Shown: piece by piece, positions 1 to 8,254 of the stretch
Layout: the number at the start of each line of letters is the position of its first letter
Numbering within the stretch: position 1 is the first letter of the stretch
Assembly (NCBI GenBank): GCA_965206145.1
Contig: CBDBIK010000006.1
Coordinates: 124,001 to 188,000, forward strand
Reading direction: 5' to 3'
Source of the DNA: CBDBIK01 sp965206145
GTDB lineage: Bacteria; Pseudomonadota; Alphaproteobacteria; TMED109
Length of the DNA stretch: 64,000 nt
The notes under the pieces: generated by a model
The model's database searches: none
What the model saw: only the letters and a program-made list of their open reading frames with translations
Told to the model about the DNA's origin: nothing
Translations under genes and position numbers: made by a program

Positions 1-1
1 A

Positions 2-208
2 ACGCATGCGAGACGCCCTGATTCCGCGAGATCGCGGCGCGGCGTAACTCGACGCAAGTTGTTTGCCGCGGCGAGCGTTGCGGGCACCGCGGGCTGGGCC
101 ATGACCCGGCACGGCGCGGTACCCAGGAAAAAGCAGGCCCCGAAGGATTCGGCAGGCTATCGGGAGACCGAGCATGTGCGCACGGCCTACCGGCTTTCCC
201 GTTTTTGA
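2..208 (+). CDS. Partial small Tat-signal protein of the formate dehydrogenase cluster
   Basis: The frame is open from the window edge to a TGA at 206-208, so the start lies upstream or is not visible. The C-terminal part reads a twin-arginine stretch (TRRKLFAAASVAGTAG), a basic linker, then GYRETEHVRTAYRLSRF. This matches the small Tat-signal proteins found just upstream of FDH3-type formate dehydrogenases, which often end in a GY-ETEHV-YY-ARF type tail. Its molecular role is not established; assembly or export of the dehydrogenase is an inference from position. It ends 10 bases before the chosen fdhA start. Confidence 0.7.
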   Translation, partial: THARRPDSARSRRGVTRRKLFAAASVAGTAGWAMTRHGAVPRKKQAPKDSAGYRETEHVRTAYRLSRF

Positions 209-218
209 ACGCTTGATC

Positions 219-3098
219 ATGATGCGCAAGACAGGAAACGGAACTTCTTCTCGGGTGCGTCCCTCTCCTGTCGCTCACACCTCTGGCCTGTCTCCTTTTG
301 AGGCTCCTCTCGACAGGCGTGCCTTTCTCCGGAACTCGGGACTTGCCATCGCAGGTACAGCACTTATGGGTGTGGTGCCTGCCGGACGCGTGGCGGCGGC
401 GGAAGGCACGACCGTCGCCGACGGCGAAATGGAGAAAATCCTCTCGGTCTGCACCCATTGTTCAGTGGGCTGTGCGGTAACCGCAGAAGTGCAGGACGGG
501 GTTTGGGTCGGCCAGGAGCCGAGTTTCGACAGTCCCTTCAATCTGGGTGCACACTGCGCCAAGGGCGCGTCTGTGCGCGAGCATGCACACGGCGAGCGCC
601 GTCTTCGCTACCCGATGAAACTTGTTGATGGGCGCTGGCAGCGCATCGACTGGGAGACTGCCGTCGAAGAGGTGTCCGCCGAATTCGAGCGGATTCGAAA
701 CGAATCAGGATCTGATTCGGTCTACTGGCTTGGGTCCGCCAAGCACAGCAACGAGCAAGCCTACCTCTTCCGCAAGTTTGCTGCCTTCTGGGGCACCAAC
801 AACGTCGATCATCAGGCCCGCATCTGTCATTCGACCACTGTCGCCGGTGTTGCCAACACTTGGGGCTACGGCGCGATGACCAACAGCTACAACGACATCC
901 ACAATTCAAAATCAATCTTTCTCATCGGTGGCAATCCTGCCGAGGCACATCCGGTTTCCATGGTTCACCTGCTCAAGGCCAAGGAACAGGGTGCGCCGTT
1001 CATCGTGGTCGACCCGCGTTTCACGCGCACCGCCGCTCATGCCGACGAGTACGTCCGCATCCGTCCCGGATCCGATGTCGCTTTCGTGTGGGGAATGCTC
1101 TGGCACGTGTTCGAGAATGGTTGGGAGGATGAGAGTTTCATCCATTCACGGGTGTGGGGCCTCGATCAAATCCGCGAGGAGGTTGCCCGTTGGACACCCG
1201 AGGAGACCGAGAGGGTCACCGGCGTGCCCGGCGCACAGGTCCGGGAAATCACCCGGCTCTTGGCCGAGAATCGCCCCGGCACGGTCATCTGGTGCATGGG
1301 TGGGACACAGCACACCACCGGCAACAACAACACTCGCGCTTACTGCATTCTTCAGCTTGCGCTCGGCAACATGGGCGTGGAAGGCGGCGGCACGAACATT
1401 TTTCGCGGCCACGACAACGTTCAGGGTGCGACCGACCTGGGCGTGCTATCGCACACACTGCCCGGCTATTACGGCCTTTCGGAAGGTGCGTGGAAACACT
1501 GGTCGCGCGTATGGGAGGTTTCCCACGAACAGCTTCTCTCACGGTTCGCCTCAAAGGACCTGATGGAATCGAAGGGCATTCCGGTGTCGCGCTGGATCGA
1601 TGGCGTGCTGGAGGATCCTTCGGCGATCGATCAGCCCCATCCGCTTAAAGCGATGGTGTTCTGGGGCCACGCGCCCAACTCGCAGACCCGCCTGCCGGAG
1701 ATGCGCAAGGCGATGAACGCGCTTGATCTCCTGGTGGTCGTTGATCCATATCCGACGCTCTCTTCCGTTCTCCATGAACGCAAGGATGGGGTGTATCTGC
1801 TGCCGGCGGCGACACAGTTCGAGACCTACGGATCCGTTACTGCTTCCAATCGCTCGCTCCAGTGGCGTGAACGAGTGGTCAAGCCGCTGTTCGAATCCAA
1901 GCCTGACCACGAGATTATCTACCTCTTTGCAAAGCGGCTGGGCTTTGCCGATTCGCTGTTCCACAACATCGAAGTGCGTGGCACCGAGCCGCTGGTCGAG
2001 GACATAACCCGAGAATTCAACCGCGGCATGTGGACGGTCGGTTACACCGGGCAATCTCCGGAGCGCTTGCGTAAGCACATGGCGAACATGGCGACGTTCG
2101 ACCAAACGACACTCAAGGCCGAGGGCGGGCCTTGCGATGGTGAGTACTACGGGCTCCCTTGGCCGTGCTGGGGAACCCCGGAGATGGCACACCCCGGCAC
2201 GCCGATCCTCTACGACACCTCGAAGCCTGTCGCCGAGGGTGGACTAACGTTTCGTGCTCGTTTCGGTATTGATCGTGACGGTGAGAACCTTCTTGCGGAA
2301 GGGTCGTATTCGGCGGGCTCCGACATTGAGGATGGCTATCCTGAATTCACGATGAAGATGCTGCAAAGTCTTGGCTGGGATGCGGATCTCACCACCTCGG
2401 AGCGCGACACGATTGGGCATGTGGCGGGGGAAAATACCAATTGGAAAACCGACCTTTCCGGTGGCATCCAGCGGGTAGCGATCGCGCACGGATGCGCTCC
2501 CTTCGGGAACGCCAAGGCACGTTGCGTGGTGTGGAATTTCCCGGATCCGGTGCCTCTCCACCGTGAACCCCTTTACACCACAAGGCGTGACCTCGTGGGT
2601 GACTATCCGACCTATGAGGACACGCGGGGCTATCGCCTGCCTGTTCTCTATCGCTCGATCCAGCAGCGCGATTATGCGAAAGATTTCCCGATTATCCTGA
2701 CCTCCGGACGGCTGGTGGAGTACGAGGGCGGTGGCGATGAAAGCCGCTCGAATCCATGGCTCGCCGAACTGCAGCAGGACATGTTCTGCGAGGTGCATCC
2801 GCGCGATGCCAACAATGCAGGAATCCGCGACGGTGCCGACATGTGGGTCGAAGGCCCCGAAGGCGGGCGGGTACGCATAAAGGCGCTCATAACCCGTCGC
2901 GTGGCTCCGGGAGTGGCGTTCATGCCGTTCCATTTTGGCGGACAGTTCATGGGTGAGGACCTGCGGCCCTTCTATCCGAAGGGTGCTGATCCTTACGTCC
3001 TCGGGGAATCCTCGAATACGGTTGGTACCTACGGGTACGATTCGGTGACCCAGATGCAGGAAAGCAAGGTCACCCTGTGCCGGATTCGAACAGCTTAG
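219..3098 (+). CDS. fdhA: Formate dehydrogenase catalytic (alpha) subunit, Mo-bisMGD
   Basis: This is the catalytic subunit that oxidises formate to CO2 with a molybdopterin guanine dinucleotide cofactor and one [4Fe-4S] cluster, and passes electrons to FdhB. A Tat-like signal (DRRAFLRNSGLAIAG, around residues 32-46) predicts folded export to the periplasmic side. Cluster ligands are Cys78, Cys81, Cys85 and Cys113. The metal ligand is Cys203 in ARICHS, so this is a cysteine enzyme and not a selenocysteine enzyme. The length, about 959 residues, fits the family. The frame extends to an ATG at 174, but that would overlap the preceding gene and precede the Tat signal by an unusual distance. The ATGATG at 219-224 is preferred. 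It is first in a tight run with fdhB, a lipoprotein and fdhC. Confidence 0.95.
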   Translation: MMRKTGNGTSSRVRPSPVAHTSGLSPFEAPLDRRAFLRNSGLAIAGTALMGVVPAGRVAAAEGTTVADGEMEKILSVCTHCSVGCAVTAEVQDGVWVGQEPSFDSPFNLGAHCAKGASVREHAHGERRLRYPMKLVDGRWQRIDWETAVEEVSAEFERIRNESGSDSVYWLGSAKHSNEQAYLFRKFAAFWGTNNVDHQARICHSTTVAGVANTWGYGAMTNSYNDIHNSKSIFLIGGNPAEAHPVSMVHLLKAKEQGAPFIVVDPRFTRTAAHADEYVRIRPGSDVAFVWGMLWHVFENGWEDESFIHSRVWGLDQIREEVARWTPEETERVTGVPGAQVREITRLLAENRPGTVIWCMGGTQHTTGNNNTRAYCILQLALGNMGVEGGGTNIFRGHDNVQGATDLGVLSHTLPGYYGLSEGAWKHWSRVWEVSHEQLLSRFASKDLMESKGIPVSRWIDGVLEDPSAIDQPHPLKAMVFWGHAPNSQTRLPEMRKAMNALDLLVVVDPYPTLSSVLHERKDGVYLLPAATQFETYGSVTASNRSLQWRERVVKPLFESKPDHEIIYLFAKRLGFADSLFHNIEVRGTEPLVEDITREFNRGMWTVGYTGQSPERLRKHMANMATFDQTTLKAEGGPCDGEYYGLPWPCWGTPEMAHPGTPILYDTSKPVAEGGLTFRARFGIDRDGENLLAEGSYSAGSDIEDGYPEFTMKMLQSLGWDADLTTSERDTIGHVAGENTNWKTDLSGGIQRVAIAHGCAPFGNAKARCVVWNFPDPVPLHREPLYTTRRDLVGDYPTYEDTRGYRLPVLYRSIQQRDYAKDFPIILTSGRLVEYEGGGDESRSNPWLAELQQDMFCEVHPRDANNAGIRDGADMWVEGPEGGRVRIKALITRRVAPGVAFMPFHFGGQFMGEDLRPFYPKGADPYVLGESSNTVGTYGYDSVTQMQESKVTLCRIRTA

Positions 3099-3107
3099 GA
3101 GGCTTAC

Positions 3108-3695
3108 ATGGCTCGGATGAAATTTCTCTGCGACGCAGACCGTTGCATTGAATGCAACGCTTGCGTCACTGCTTGCAAGAACGAGAACGAAGTTCCTTGG
3201 GGAGTGAACCGACGGCGTGTGGTCACCATTAACGACGGACAGCCCGGCGAACGCTCGATCTCAACGGCGTGCATGCATTGCTCGGATGCACCCTGCAAGG
3301 CTGTCTGTCCTGTCGACTGCTTCTATCAGACCGACGAAGGTGTGGTTCTCCACGACAAGGATCTCTGTATCGGTTGCGGGTACTGCTTCTACGCTTGTCC
3401 GTTCGGTGCCCCGCAGTACCCCCAGGAAGGGAACTTTGGCGGGCGTGGAAAGATGGACAAATGCACCTTCTGTGCCGGAGGCCCAGCCGAGGATGGCTCG
3501 GCAGAGGAGCTTTCTCAGTACGGGCGGAATCGCCTTGCTGAGGGAAAACTCCCGCTGTGTGCGGAGATGTGCTCGACCAAGGCACTGCTTGCGGGTGATG
3601 CGGATACGGTTTCCGACATTTACCGAGAACGCGTAACGAAACGTGGCTTCGGGAGCGGCGCATGGGGATGGAACACCGCTTATGACGACTCGTGA
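3108..3695 (+). CDS. fdhB: Formate dehydrogenase iron-sulfur (beta) subunit, FDH3 type
   Basis: This is the electron-transfer subunit, 195 residues, carrying ferredoxin-like cysteine motifs for four [4Fe-4S] clusters: Cys13/16/19/23, Cys55/58/63/67, Cys87/90/93/97 and Cys119/122/151/155. It is shorter than E. coli FdnH and lacks the C-terminal membrane helix, which is typical of the FDH3 beta type. It relays electrons from FdhA to the haem b subunit FdhC. The start at 3108 has a strong ribosome binding site (TAGGAGG, 3096-3102) overlapping the end of fdhA. The last four bases overlap the next gene (GTGA). Confidence 0.95.
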   Translation: MARMKFLCDADRCIECNACVTACKNENEVPWGVNRRRVVTINDGQPGERSISTACMHCSDAPCKAVCPVDCFYQTDEGVVLHDKDLCIGCGYCFYACPFGAPQYPQEGNFGGRGKMDKCTFCAGGPAEDGSAEELSQYGRNRLAEGKLPLCAEMCSTKALLAGDADTVSDIYRERVTKRGFGSGAWGWNTAYDDS

Positions 3696-3886
3696 ACGCA
3701 GGCCCCGCTTCCGTATTTAGCCTTGTATGCCTTGCATTGGCGATCGCTCTTGTGGGTTGCCGCGAGAGTGAGCAGGGAAGGCGGCTCGACACGGGCAAGG
3801 GCGTCTACGCAGGCGCTGAAGACCAAGCCCTCGATCCAGAAACGATAGACGCACTCTCTCTGCGAGCGGAGCAGCAGAGGTTCTGA
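3692..3886 (+). CDS. Small lipoprotein encoded within the formate dehydrogenase operon
   Basis: The 64-residue product begins with a GTG that overlaps the fdhB stop (GTGA, 3692-3695). Its stop overlaps the fdhC ATG (TGATG, 3884-3888). The N terminus is hydrophobic and ends in a lipobox-like LVGC, so the mature peptide would be a lipidated acidic tail of about 45 residues (TGKGVYAGAEDQALDPETI). Similar small lipoproteins occur at this place in other alphaproteobacterial FDH3 operons; no function is known to me. Translational coupling suggests it is made in step with the enzyme. Confidence 0.75.
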   Translation: MNAGPASVFSLVCLALAIALVGCRESEQGRRLDTGKGVYAGAEDQALDPETIDALSLRAEQQRF

Positions 3887-4974
3887 TGTCGTTTTGGGAA
3901 AAATTTCGAGCGTTTCTCGTCGGAGCAAGCCTAGCATTAGCACTTTCCGCCGTGGGTCTCGGGGGGGCCGTGCTCACTGCCGGGGCTGAGGAAGAAATCC
4001 CCCGGGGGAGCGTGGCGGTCGAGGGGAAATCCGACGGGTGGCGTGCGGTCCGTGGCGGTGTCGAGGGAAGGGTCTCGATTCCCGATCGTAGAGCCGGCGT
4101 GTTGGTGCAGTCTGAAGGCGAGATCTGGCGCTCGGTCCGCAATGGGCCGCTGATGATGTACGGGGGTCTGTCGCTGCTTGTGGTGATTGCAATTTTGGCC
4201 CTTTTCTACGCGATTCGTGGAACGATTCGGCTTTCCGAGCCTGTTGCGGGGCGGCAGGTAGTGCGCTTCCCCGCCTTCGAGCGCTTCGCCCACTGGCTTA
4301 CGGCGACGAGTTTCATTGTCCTGGCGCTGACGGGGCTCAACCTTCTTTACGGGCGCGATCTCCTGATTCCGCTTATTGGCAAGGATGCGTTCGCGGTCGT
4401 GGCGATGGCAGGGAAGACATTGCACAACTTTGTCTCCTTTCCATTCATGCTCGGGATCGCGCTGATGTTCGTGCTATGGGTCCGGCACAATCTCCCCTCC
4501 CGAACCGACCTGGTCTGGCTCGCGAAGGGAGGCGGGATGTTCTCTGACAAGGCTCATCCGCCGGCAGGCAAGTTTAACGCGGGTCAGAAGGCGGTCTTCT
4601 GGATCGTGGTGCTGGGAGGCTTCTCGGTTAGCCTTTCAGGAATCGCGCTCCTGTTCCCCTTCGCAATTCGTCCGTTCGGGGGGACGTTCGAGATCATCAA
4701 CCTGTTTGGAGCGGGACTGCCCGAGACGCTCACATTGATGCAGGAGATGCAACTTGCCCACGTCTGGCACACGATCGTGTCGCTCGGTCTGATCGCGGTG
4801 ATCCTGGCCCACATTTACATCGGCACGATAGGCATGGAGGGAGCTTTTCAGGCGATGGGAAGCGGAAAGGTGGACACCGCCTGGGCCCGCCATCATCACA
4901 GTCTCTGGGAGACTGCAGAGGAAGAAGAAGGAAACAACGAGGCAAGCTCCCTGAAAGAGCAGGAAGTGGTCTGA
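3886..4974 (+). CDS. fdhC: Formate dehydrogenase cytochrome b556 (gamma) subunit
   Basis: This is the membrane haem b subunit, 362 residues, which takes electrons from FdhB to the quinone pool. It has an N-terminal hydrophobic segment (possible signal or anchor), a periplasmic stretch of about 60 residues, then transmembrane helices starting near residue 85. Candidate haem ligands are the histidines in FERFAHWL, KTLHNF, LAHVWHT and VILAHIY. The C terminus is an acidic tail. The gene overlaps the small lipoprotein gene before it. The N-terminal extension is longer than E. coli FdnI and is usual for alphaproteobacterial homologues. Confidence 0.92.
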   Translation: MSFWEKFRAFLVGASLALALSAVGLGGAVLTAGAEEEIPRGSVAVEGKSDGWRAVRGGVEGRVSIPDRRAGVLVQSEGEIWRSVRNGPLMMYGGLSLLVVIAILALFYAIRGTIRLSEPVAGRQVVRFPAFERFAHWLTATSFIVLALTGLNLLYGRDLLIPLIGKDAFAVVAMAGKTLHNFVSFPFMLGIALMFVLWVRHNLPSRTDLVWLAKGGGMFSDKAHPPAGKFNAGQKAVFWIVVLGGFSVSLSGIALLFPFAIRPFGGTFEIINLFGAGLPETLTLMQEMQLAHVWHTIVSLGLIAVILAHIYIGTIGMEGAFQAMGSGKVDTAWARHHHSLWETAEEEEGNNEASSLKEQEVV

Positions 4975-4987
4975 GCTTTCCGAAGCG

Positions 4988-5125
4988 CTAGGAGCTGGAT
5001 TCCACGGACACGTTCTTGCCGAATCGCATGTCCCGTCCATAATTCTCACCTAAAAAGGTAAGAACTCCGGCGGCTCCGACCGCAACGAGAATGCAGGTGG
5101 CAAGAGATGCATAGAAGGCTCTCAT
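4988..5125 (-). CDS. Small single-span membrane protein, 45 residues, opposite the fdh genes
   Basis: The frame begins at ATG 5125 and is preceded by a near-consensus ribosome binding site (GGAGGAAACAGC, 5126-5137), and ends with TAG at 4988. The product has a short N terminus, one hydrophobic segment at about residues 7-25 and a polar tail (GENYGRDMRFGKNVSVESSS). It lies between fdhC and the DUF6494 gene and runs opposite to both. No family is recognised. The strong ribosome binding site and good membrane segment argue that it is real; a role in the membrane FDH complex is only a guess from location. Confidence 0.55.
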   Translation of the reverse strand: MRAFYASLATCILVAVGAAGVLTFLGENYGRDMRFGKNVSVESSS

Positions 5126-5237
5126 GCTGTTTCCTCCAAGTACGCCGTGCCCAGGCGCGGCCCTGCACTAGCATAGAGGCTGCGCTTTCGGTAATTGGCC
5201 CTTGTGGTCAAGGCACATGCACTCAGGGAGAACTGTT

Positions 5238-5441
5238 ATGGACGAGGAGAGATTCGACGGAAGTGTCCGCCGATTTTTGAAGAAATTGGGAGTTACCGCT
5301 CACCGAGAGATCGAGGAAGCCGTGCGTTCGGCGGAAGAGGCGGGGAAATTGGGAGGCGAGACTCTTGAGGTCAATGCTCGAATCCGAATCGGGGACCTTG
5401 ATCTCGACCTCGAGGTGAAAGGCACCCTCGACACTGCATGA
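5238..5441 (+). CDS. DUF6494 family small protein of the formate dehydrogenase cluster
   Basis: This 67-residue acidic protein resembles DUF6494 proteins: an N-terminal helical half (RRFLKKLGVTAHREIEEAV) and a C-terminal beta-like half (ARIRIGDLDLDLEVKG). The start at 5238 is chosen because of the AGGGAG at 5225-5230; an upstream in-frame ATG at 5202 lacks support. The stop overlaps the fdhD start (ATGA, 5438-5441), so the two are translationally coupled. Biochemical function is unknown; association with FDH maturation is inferred from this coupling. Confidence 0.75.
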   Translation: MDEERFDGSVRRFLKKLGVTAHREIEEAVRSAEEAGKLGGETLEVNARIRIGDLDLDLEVKGTLDTA

Positions 5442-6370
5442 GTGGGTCTGGAGAGGATCCCTTCCGTTCCTATCGGATTGCCGGGGCTGCACCCGCGGAG
5501 TTTGAACTCGCTCCCGATCCGGAAAACCTGCATCTCACGCGCGAGGTTTCCGGGACCGATCACGAGGGAGCCCCTGTCACCGCCCATATCGTGACCGAAG
5601 TACCGCTCACGATATTTCTCAACGCGCAGGAGATCGTCACGGCAATGACATTGGGTGATCACCCGGAACTTCTCGCTGTGGGGTTCCTTGCGAACCAGGG
5701 GATGATCGAACCCGATGACGAACTGAACGGTGTCGACTTTGATGCCGAAGCGGAGGTCGTGGTCGTGCGAACCGGCCTCCGCACCGATTACGAGAAGGCC
5801 ATGGAAGGGCGGATTCGCACCTCCGGTTGCGCCGTGGGGACGATCTTTAGCAGCATCATGGAGCGTCTTGACGAGGTTCATCTTGATACGAATGCTCGGG
5901 TTCGCACTTCGTGGTTGTACGAGATCAGTCGCAAAGTGACCGCCCGCCCCTCGCTTTACTTGAAGTCAGGTGCAATTCACGGATGTGCCCTTTGCAGCGA
6001 AGACCGTCCCCTTGTCTATGTCGAGGACGTGGGGCGGCACAACGCTGCTGACAAGATTGCAGGCTGGATCTGGGTCAACCGGACTGATGTCTCGAAGATG
6101 CTTCTCTACACGACCGGTCGTCTTACCGGGGAGATGGTCCTGAAGACGGTCCGGATGGGAATCCCCACACTTGTCTCGCGCTCTGGCTTCACCGCACACG
6201 GGGTCGAACTTGCTCGCAAGACGGGGCTCACCCTTATCGGCCGTGTTCGCGGTCGTCGCTTTCTCACGCTCTCGGGCGAGGAGCGACTCCTGCACGATGC
6301 AAATCCCGACGACGTGCCTGACGATCCCGTTCATGTGATCCGTAAAGGCGCTTCGCCTGTGACTTCGTGA
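5438..6370 (+). CDS. fdhD: Formate dehydrogenase accessory sulfurtransferase FdhD
   Basis: FdhD delivers sulfur from a cysteine desulfurase to the molybdenum cofactor of formate dehydrogenase. The 310-residue protein has the family segments EVPLTIFLNAQEI, GFLANQGMI, SGAIHGCALC and EDVGRHNAADK. The loop that carries a CxxC in the E. coli protein reads SGCAVG here, so only one cysteine (Cys131) is present; Cys183 and Cys186 form a second pair in GCALC. The gene is coupled to the DUF6494 gene before it and to mobA after it (GTGA, 6367-6370). Confidence 0.93.
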   Translation: MSGSGEDPFRSYRIAGAAPAEFELAPDPENLHLTREVSGTDHEGAPVTAHIVTEVPLTIFLNAQEIVTAMTLGDHPELLAVGFLANQGMIEPDDELNGVDFDAEAEVVVVRTGLRTDYEKAMEGRIRTSGCAVGTIFSSIMERLDEVHLDTNARVRTSWLYEISRKVTARPSLYLKSGAIHGCALCSEDRPLVYVEDVGRHNAADKIAGWIWVNRTDVSKMLLYTTGRLTGEMVLKTVRMGIPTLVSRSGFTAHGVELARKTGLTLIGRVRGRRFLTLSGEERLLHDANPDDVPDDPVHVIRKGASPVTS

Positions 6371-6993
6371 GCGTTCCTCTCGTCGGAGTCCTTCTCGCCG
6401 GCGGGCAAGGACGTCGGCTCAGTCGTGGCGACAAGGCTCTCGTCAAGGTGGGCGGGATTCCGATGATCGCCCGCGCAGCCAGGATTCTCGCTTCCCAGAC
6501 GAAGACGCTCATTGTGAATGCCAATGGCGATCCCGGGCGTTTCGATTTTCTCAAACTCGAGGTCGTTCCTGACTCTGTCCGGGAAGAAAATGGTGCGGGT
6601 CCGCTTGCCGGCATTCACGCGGCTCTCGCATGGACTTTTGACAGGGAAGGGGAGGATGCGCGCGTGGTGACGGCTGCGGCGGATGCTCCATTCCTTCCTG
6701 CAGACTTGGTTGATCGTCTCAATGTCGCGATGGACGAAGAAACAGCCGATGTTAGCGTTGCCTGCTCGGGTGAGCGTACACATCCGGTCTGCGCGTGTTG
6801 GCGGGTTTCCCTTGCTCACCGTATTGAGGTGGCACTCCAGGAGGGAGTTCGAAAGATCGATCGCTTCACGGCCGAGCTTGCAGTCCAGGCGGTGCATTGG
6901 CCGATCGAATCCCACGATCCCTTCTTCAACGTCAATACGCCTGAGGACCTCGTCTGTGCGGAAAAAATCGCCCGCGGCAAGAATTTCAGTTGA
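6367..6993 (+). CDS. mobA: Molybdenum cofactor guanylyltransferase
   Basis: MobA adds GMP to molybdopterin to form the guanine dinucleotide cofactor that FdhA needs. The 208-residue protein starts with the nucleotidyltransferase signature LLAGGQGRRL followed by the lysine in DKALVKVGG, and contains AAADAPFLP with the metal-binding aspartate and FNVNTPEDL near the C terminus. The start is GTG at 6367, overlapping the fdhD stop. Its place at the end of the FDH cluster explains its job: cofactor completion for the enzyme encoded upstream. Confidence 0.93.
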   Translation: MSVPLVGVLLAGGQGRRLSRGDKALVKVGGIPMIARAARILASQTKTLIVNANGDPGRFDFLKLEVVPDSVREENGAGPLAGIHAALAWTFDREGEDARVVTAAADAPFLPADLVDRLNVAMDEETADVSVACSGERTHPVCACWRVSLAHRIEVALQEGVRKIDRFTAELAVQAVHWPIESHDPFFNVNTPEDLVCAEKIARGKNFS

Positions 6994-7029
6994 CCGACTC
7001 CCGCCCCGATTCTAGGTTCCGCATCGCAA

Positions 7030-7116
7030 GCGGCCGTGGCGGAACTGGTAGACGCGCAGCGTTGAGGGCGCTGTGGAGGAAACTCCGTGGAGGTTCGAGT
7101 CCTCTCGGCCGCACCA
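7030..7116 (+). tRNA. tRNA-Leu (anticodon GAG)
   Basis: The acceptor stem GCGGCCG pairs with CGGCCGC at 7106-7112. The anticodon stem CAGCG/CGCTG encloses the loop TTGAGGG, giving anticodon GAG. A long class II variable arm is present, and CCA is encoded at 7114-7116. Length is 87 nt. Confidence 0.96.
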
Positions 7117-7139
7117 TATATCCAACTGGTGCCTGGCAT

Positions 7140-7228
<89 letters not shown>

Positions 7229-7261
7229 GGTGCCTGTCCAGGAACTCCTGAGCCTAGGGTG

Positions 7262-8248
7262 ATGATGCGCGCTGGGTTCATCCTTTCCCTGGCTCTTGCC
7301 GCGGCCCTGGTAGCGTGCTCTCGTACGTCGCCTCGCGCACCGGTCGTGCCCGGCGTTGTCGGTATCGTTTCGCTTCAAGGTGCCACCACTGTCGTGAAGA
7401 AGGGCGATACCTATTACGCGATCGCCCGCGCACATGGTGTGTCCATCCGGGACCTGATCAAGGTTAACGACGCTCGACCTCCCTACCGGATCTCCCCGGG
7501 GCAGGTCCTTCTATTGCCAAGTTCGCGGGTGCACGTGGTGGAAAGCGGCGACACCCTGAGCGATATCGCCGTCTGTCATGGTGCGGATCTTCGCAGCCTG
7601 GTTCGCCTGAACGGTCTTGTTTCTCCTTACCTTCTGCGCCTTGGAGACCGCATCCGTCTGACGGCGGTGATTCGTCCACCGGCCTGTGCTCCGGAGCGCG
7701 AACCACCCCCGGCGAGAACGGCCGCCTCTGATCCTGGCGTTCCTATCGTGCCGCCAGTGCCGGGCAGGAAGCCTTCGCCGCCAGGACAGGCCTTTGCGTC
7801 GGTACCCGCAGGTGCGGCCGCGTCCGAGCCTGCACGTCAGACCCCGCAGGCTCCGCCCCGGCGCTCAGGAAAGCGTTTCTTGTGGCCAACGAGCGGTGAG
7901 GTGACGTCCGGTTTCGGTCTCAAGCCCGGTGGTCTTCGCAACGATGGAATTAATATTTCGGCAGCGAAAGGATCGCCCGTGTGGGCGACGGAAAATGGGG
8001 TTGTGGTTTATGCAGGTGATGAACTTCCGGCCTATGGGAAATTGGTATTGGTGCGTCACGCTGACGGTTGGATTTCGGCCTACGCTCACAATGCAAACCT
8101 AGAGGTTTCGCAAGGGGACAAGGTGGATCGGGGGCAGAAGATCGCCTTGGTCGGCGACACGGGCAACGTGTCGGGGCCACAGGTGCATTTCGAGCTCAGG
8201 ACTTCCAACGGGCCGGTCGACCCGGTGCACCACCTCGAGCAGAGGTAA
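7262..8248 (+). CDS. NlpD-like lipoprotein with two LysM domains and a degenerate LytM (M23) domain
   Basis: The 328-residue product starts with a signal peptide and a lipobox-like LVAC (about residues 15-18). Two LysM peptidoglycan-binding repeats follow (VKKGDTYYAIARAHG and VESGDTLSDIAVCHG), then a Pro/Ala linker and an M23 fold. The M23 zinc sites are altered. The usual HxGxD-type region reads LRNDGINIS, and the HxH pair reads PQVHFEL. Known NlpD/EnvC proteins also lack zinc ligands and activate cell-wall amidases instead of cutting peptidoglycan, so an activator role in cell separation is the likelier call. The start at 7262 puts the signal peptide at the N terminus. Confidence 0.85.
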   Translation: MMRAGFILSLALAAALVACSRTSPRAPVVPGVVGIVSLQGATTVVKKGDTYYAIARAHGVSIRDLIKVNDARPPYRISPGQVLLLPSSRVHVVESGDTLSDIAVCHGADLRSLVRLNGLVSPYLLRLGDRIRLTAVIRPPACAPEREPPPARTAASDPGVPIVPPVPGRKPSPPGQAFASVPAGAAASEPARQTPQAPPRRSGKRFLWPTSGEVTSGFGLKPGGLRNDGINISAAKGSPVWATENGVVVYAGDELPAYGKLVLVRHADGWISAYAHNANLEVSQGDKVDRGQKIALVGDTGNVSGPQVHFELRTSNGPVDPVHHLEQR

Positions 8249-8254
8249 GCGGGC

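Noticed and set aside
825..827. Selenocysteine in FdhA
   Set aside because: The codon at the metal-ligand position is TGT (Cys203), so this is a cysteine formate dehydrogenase.
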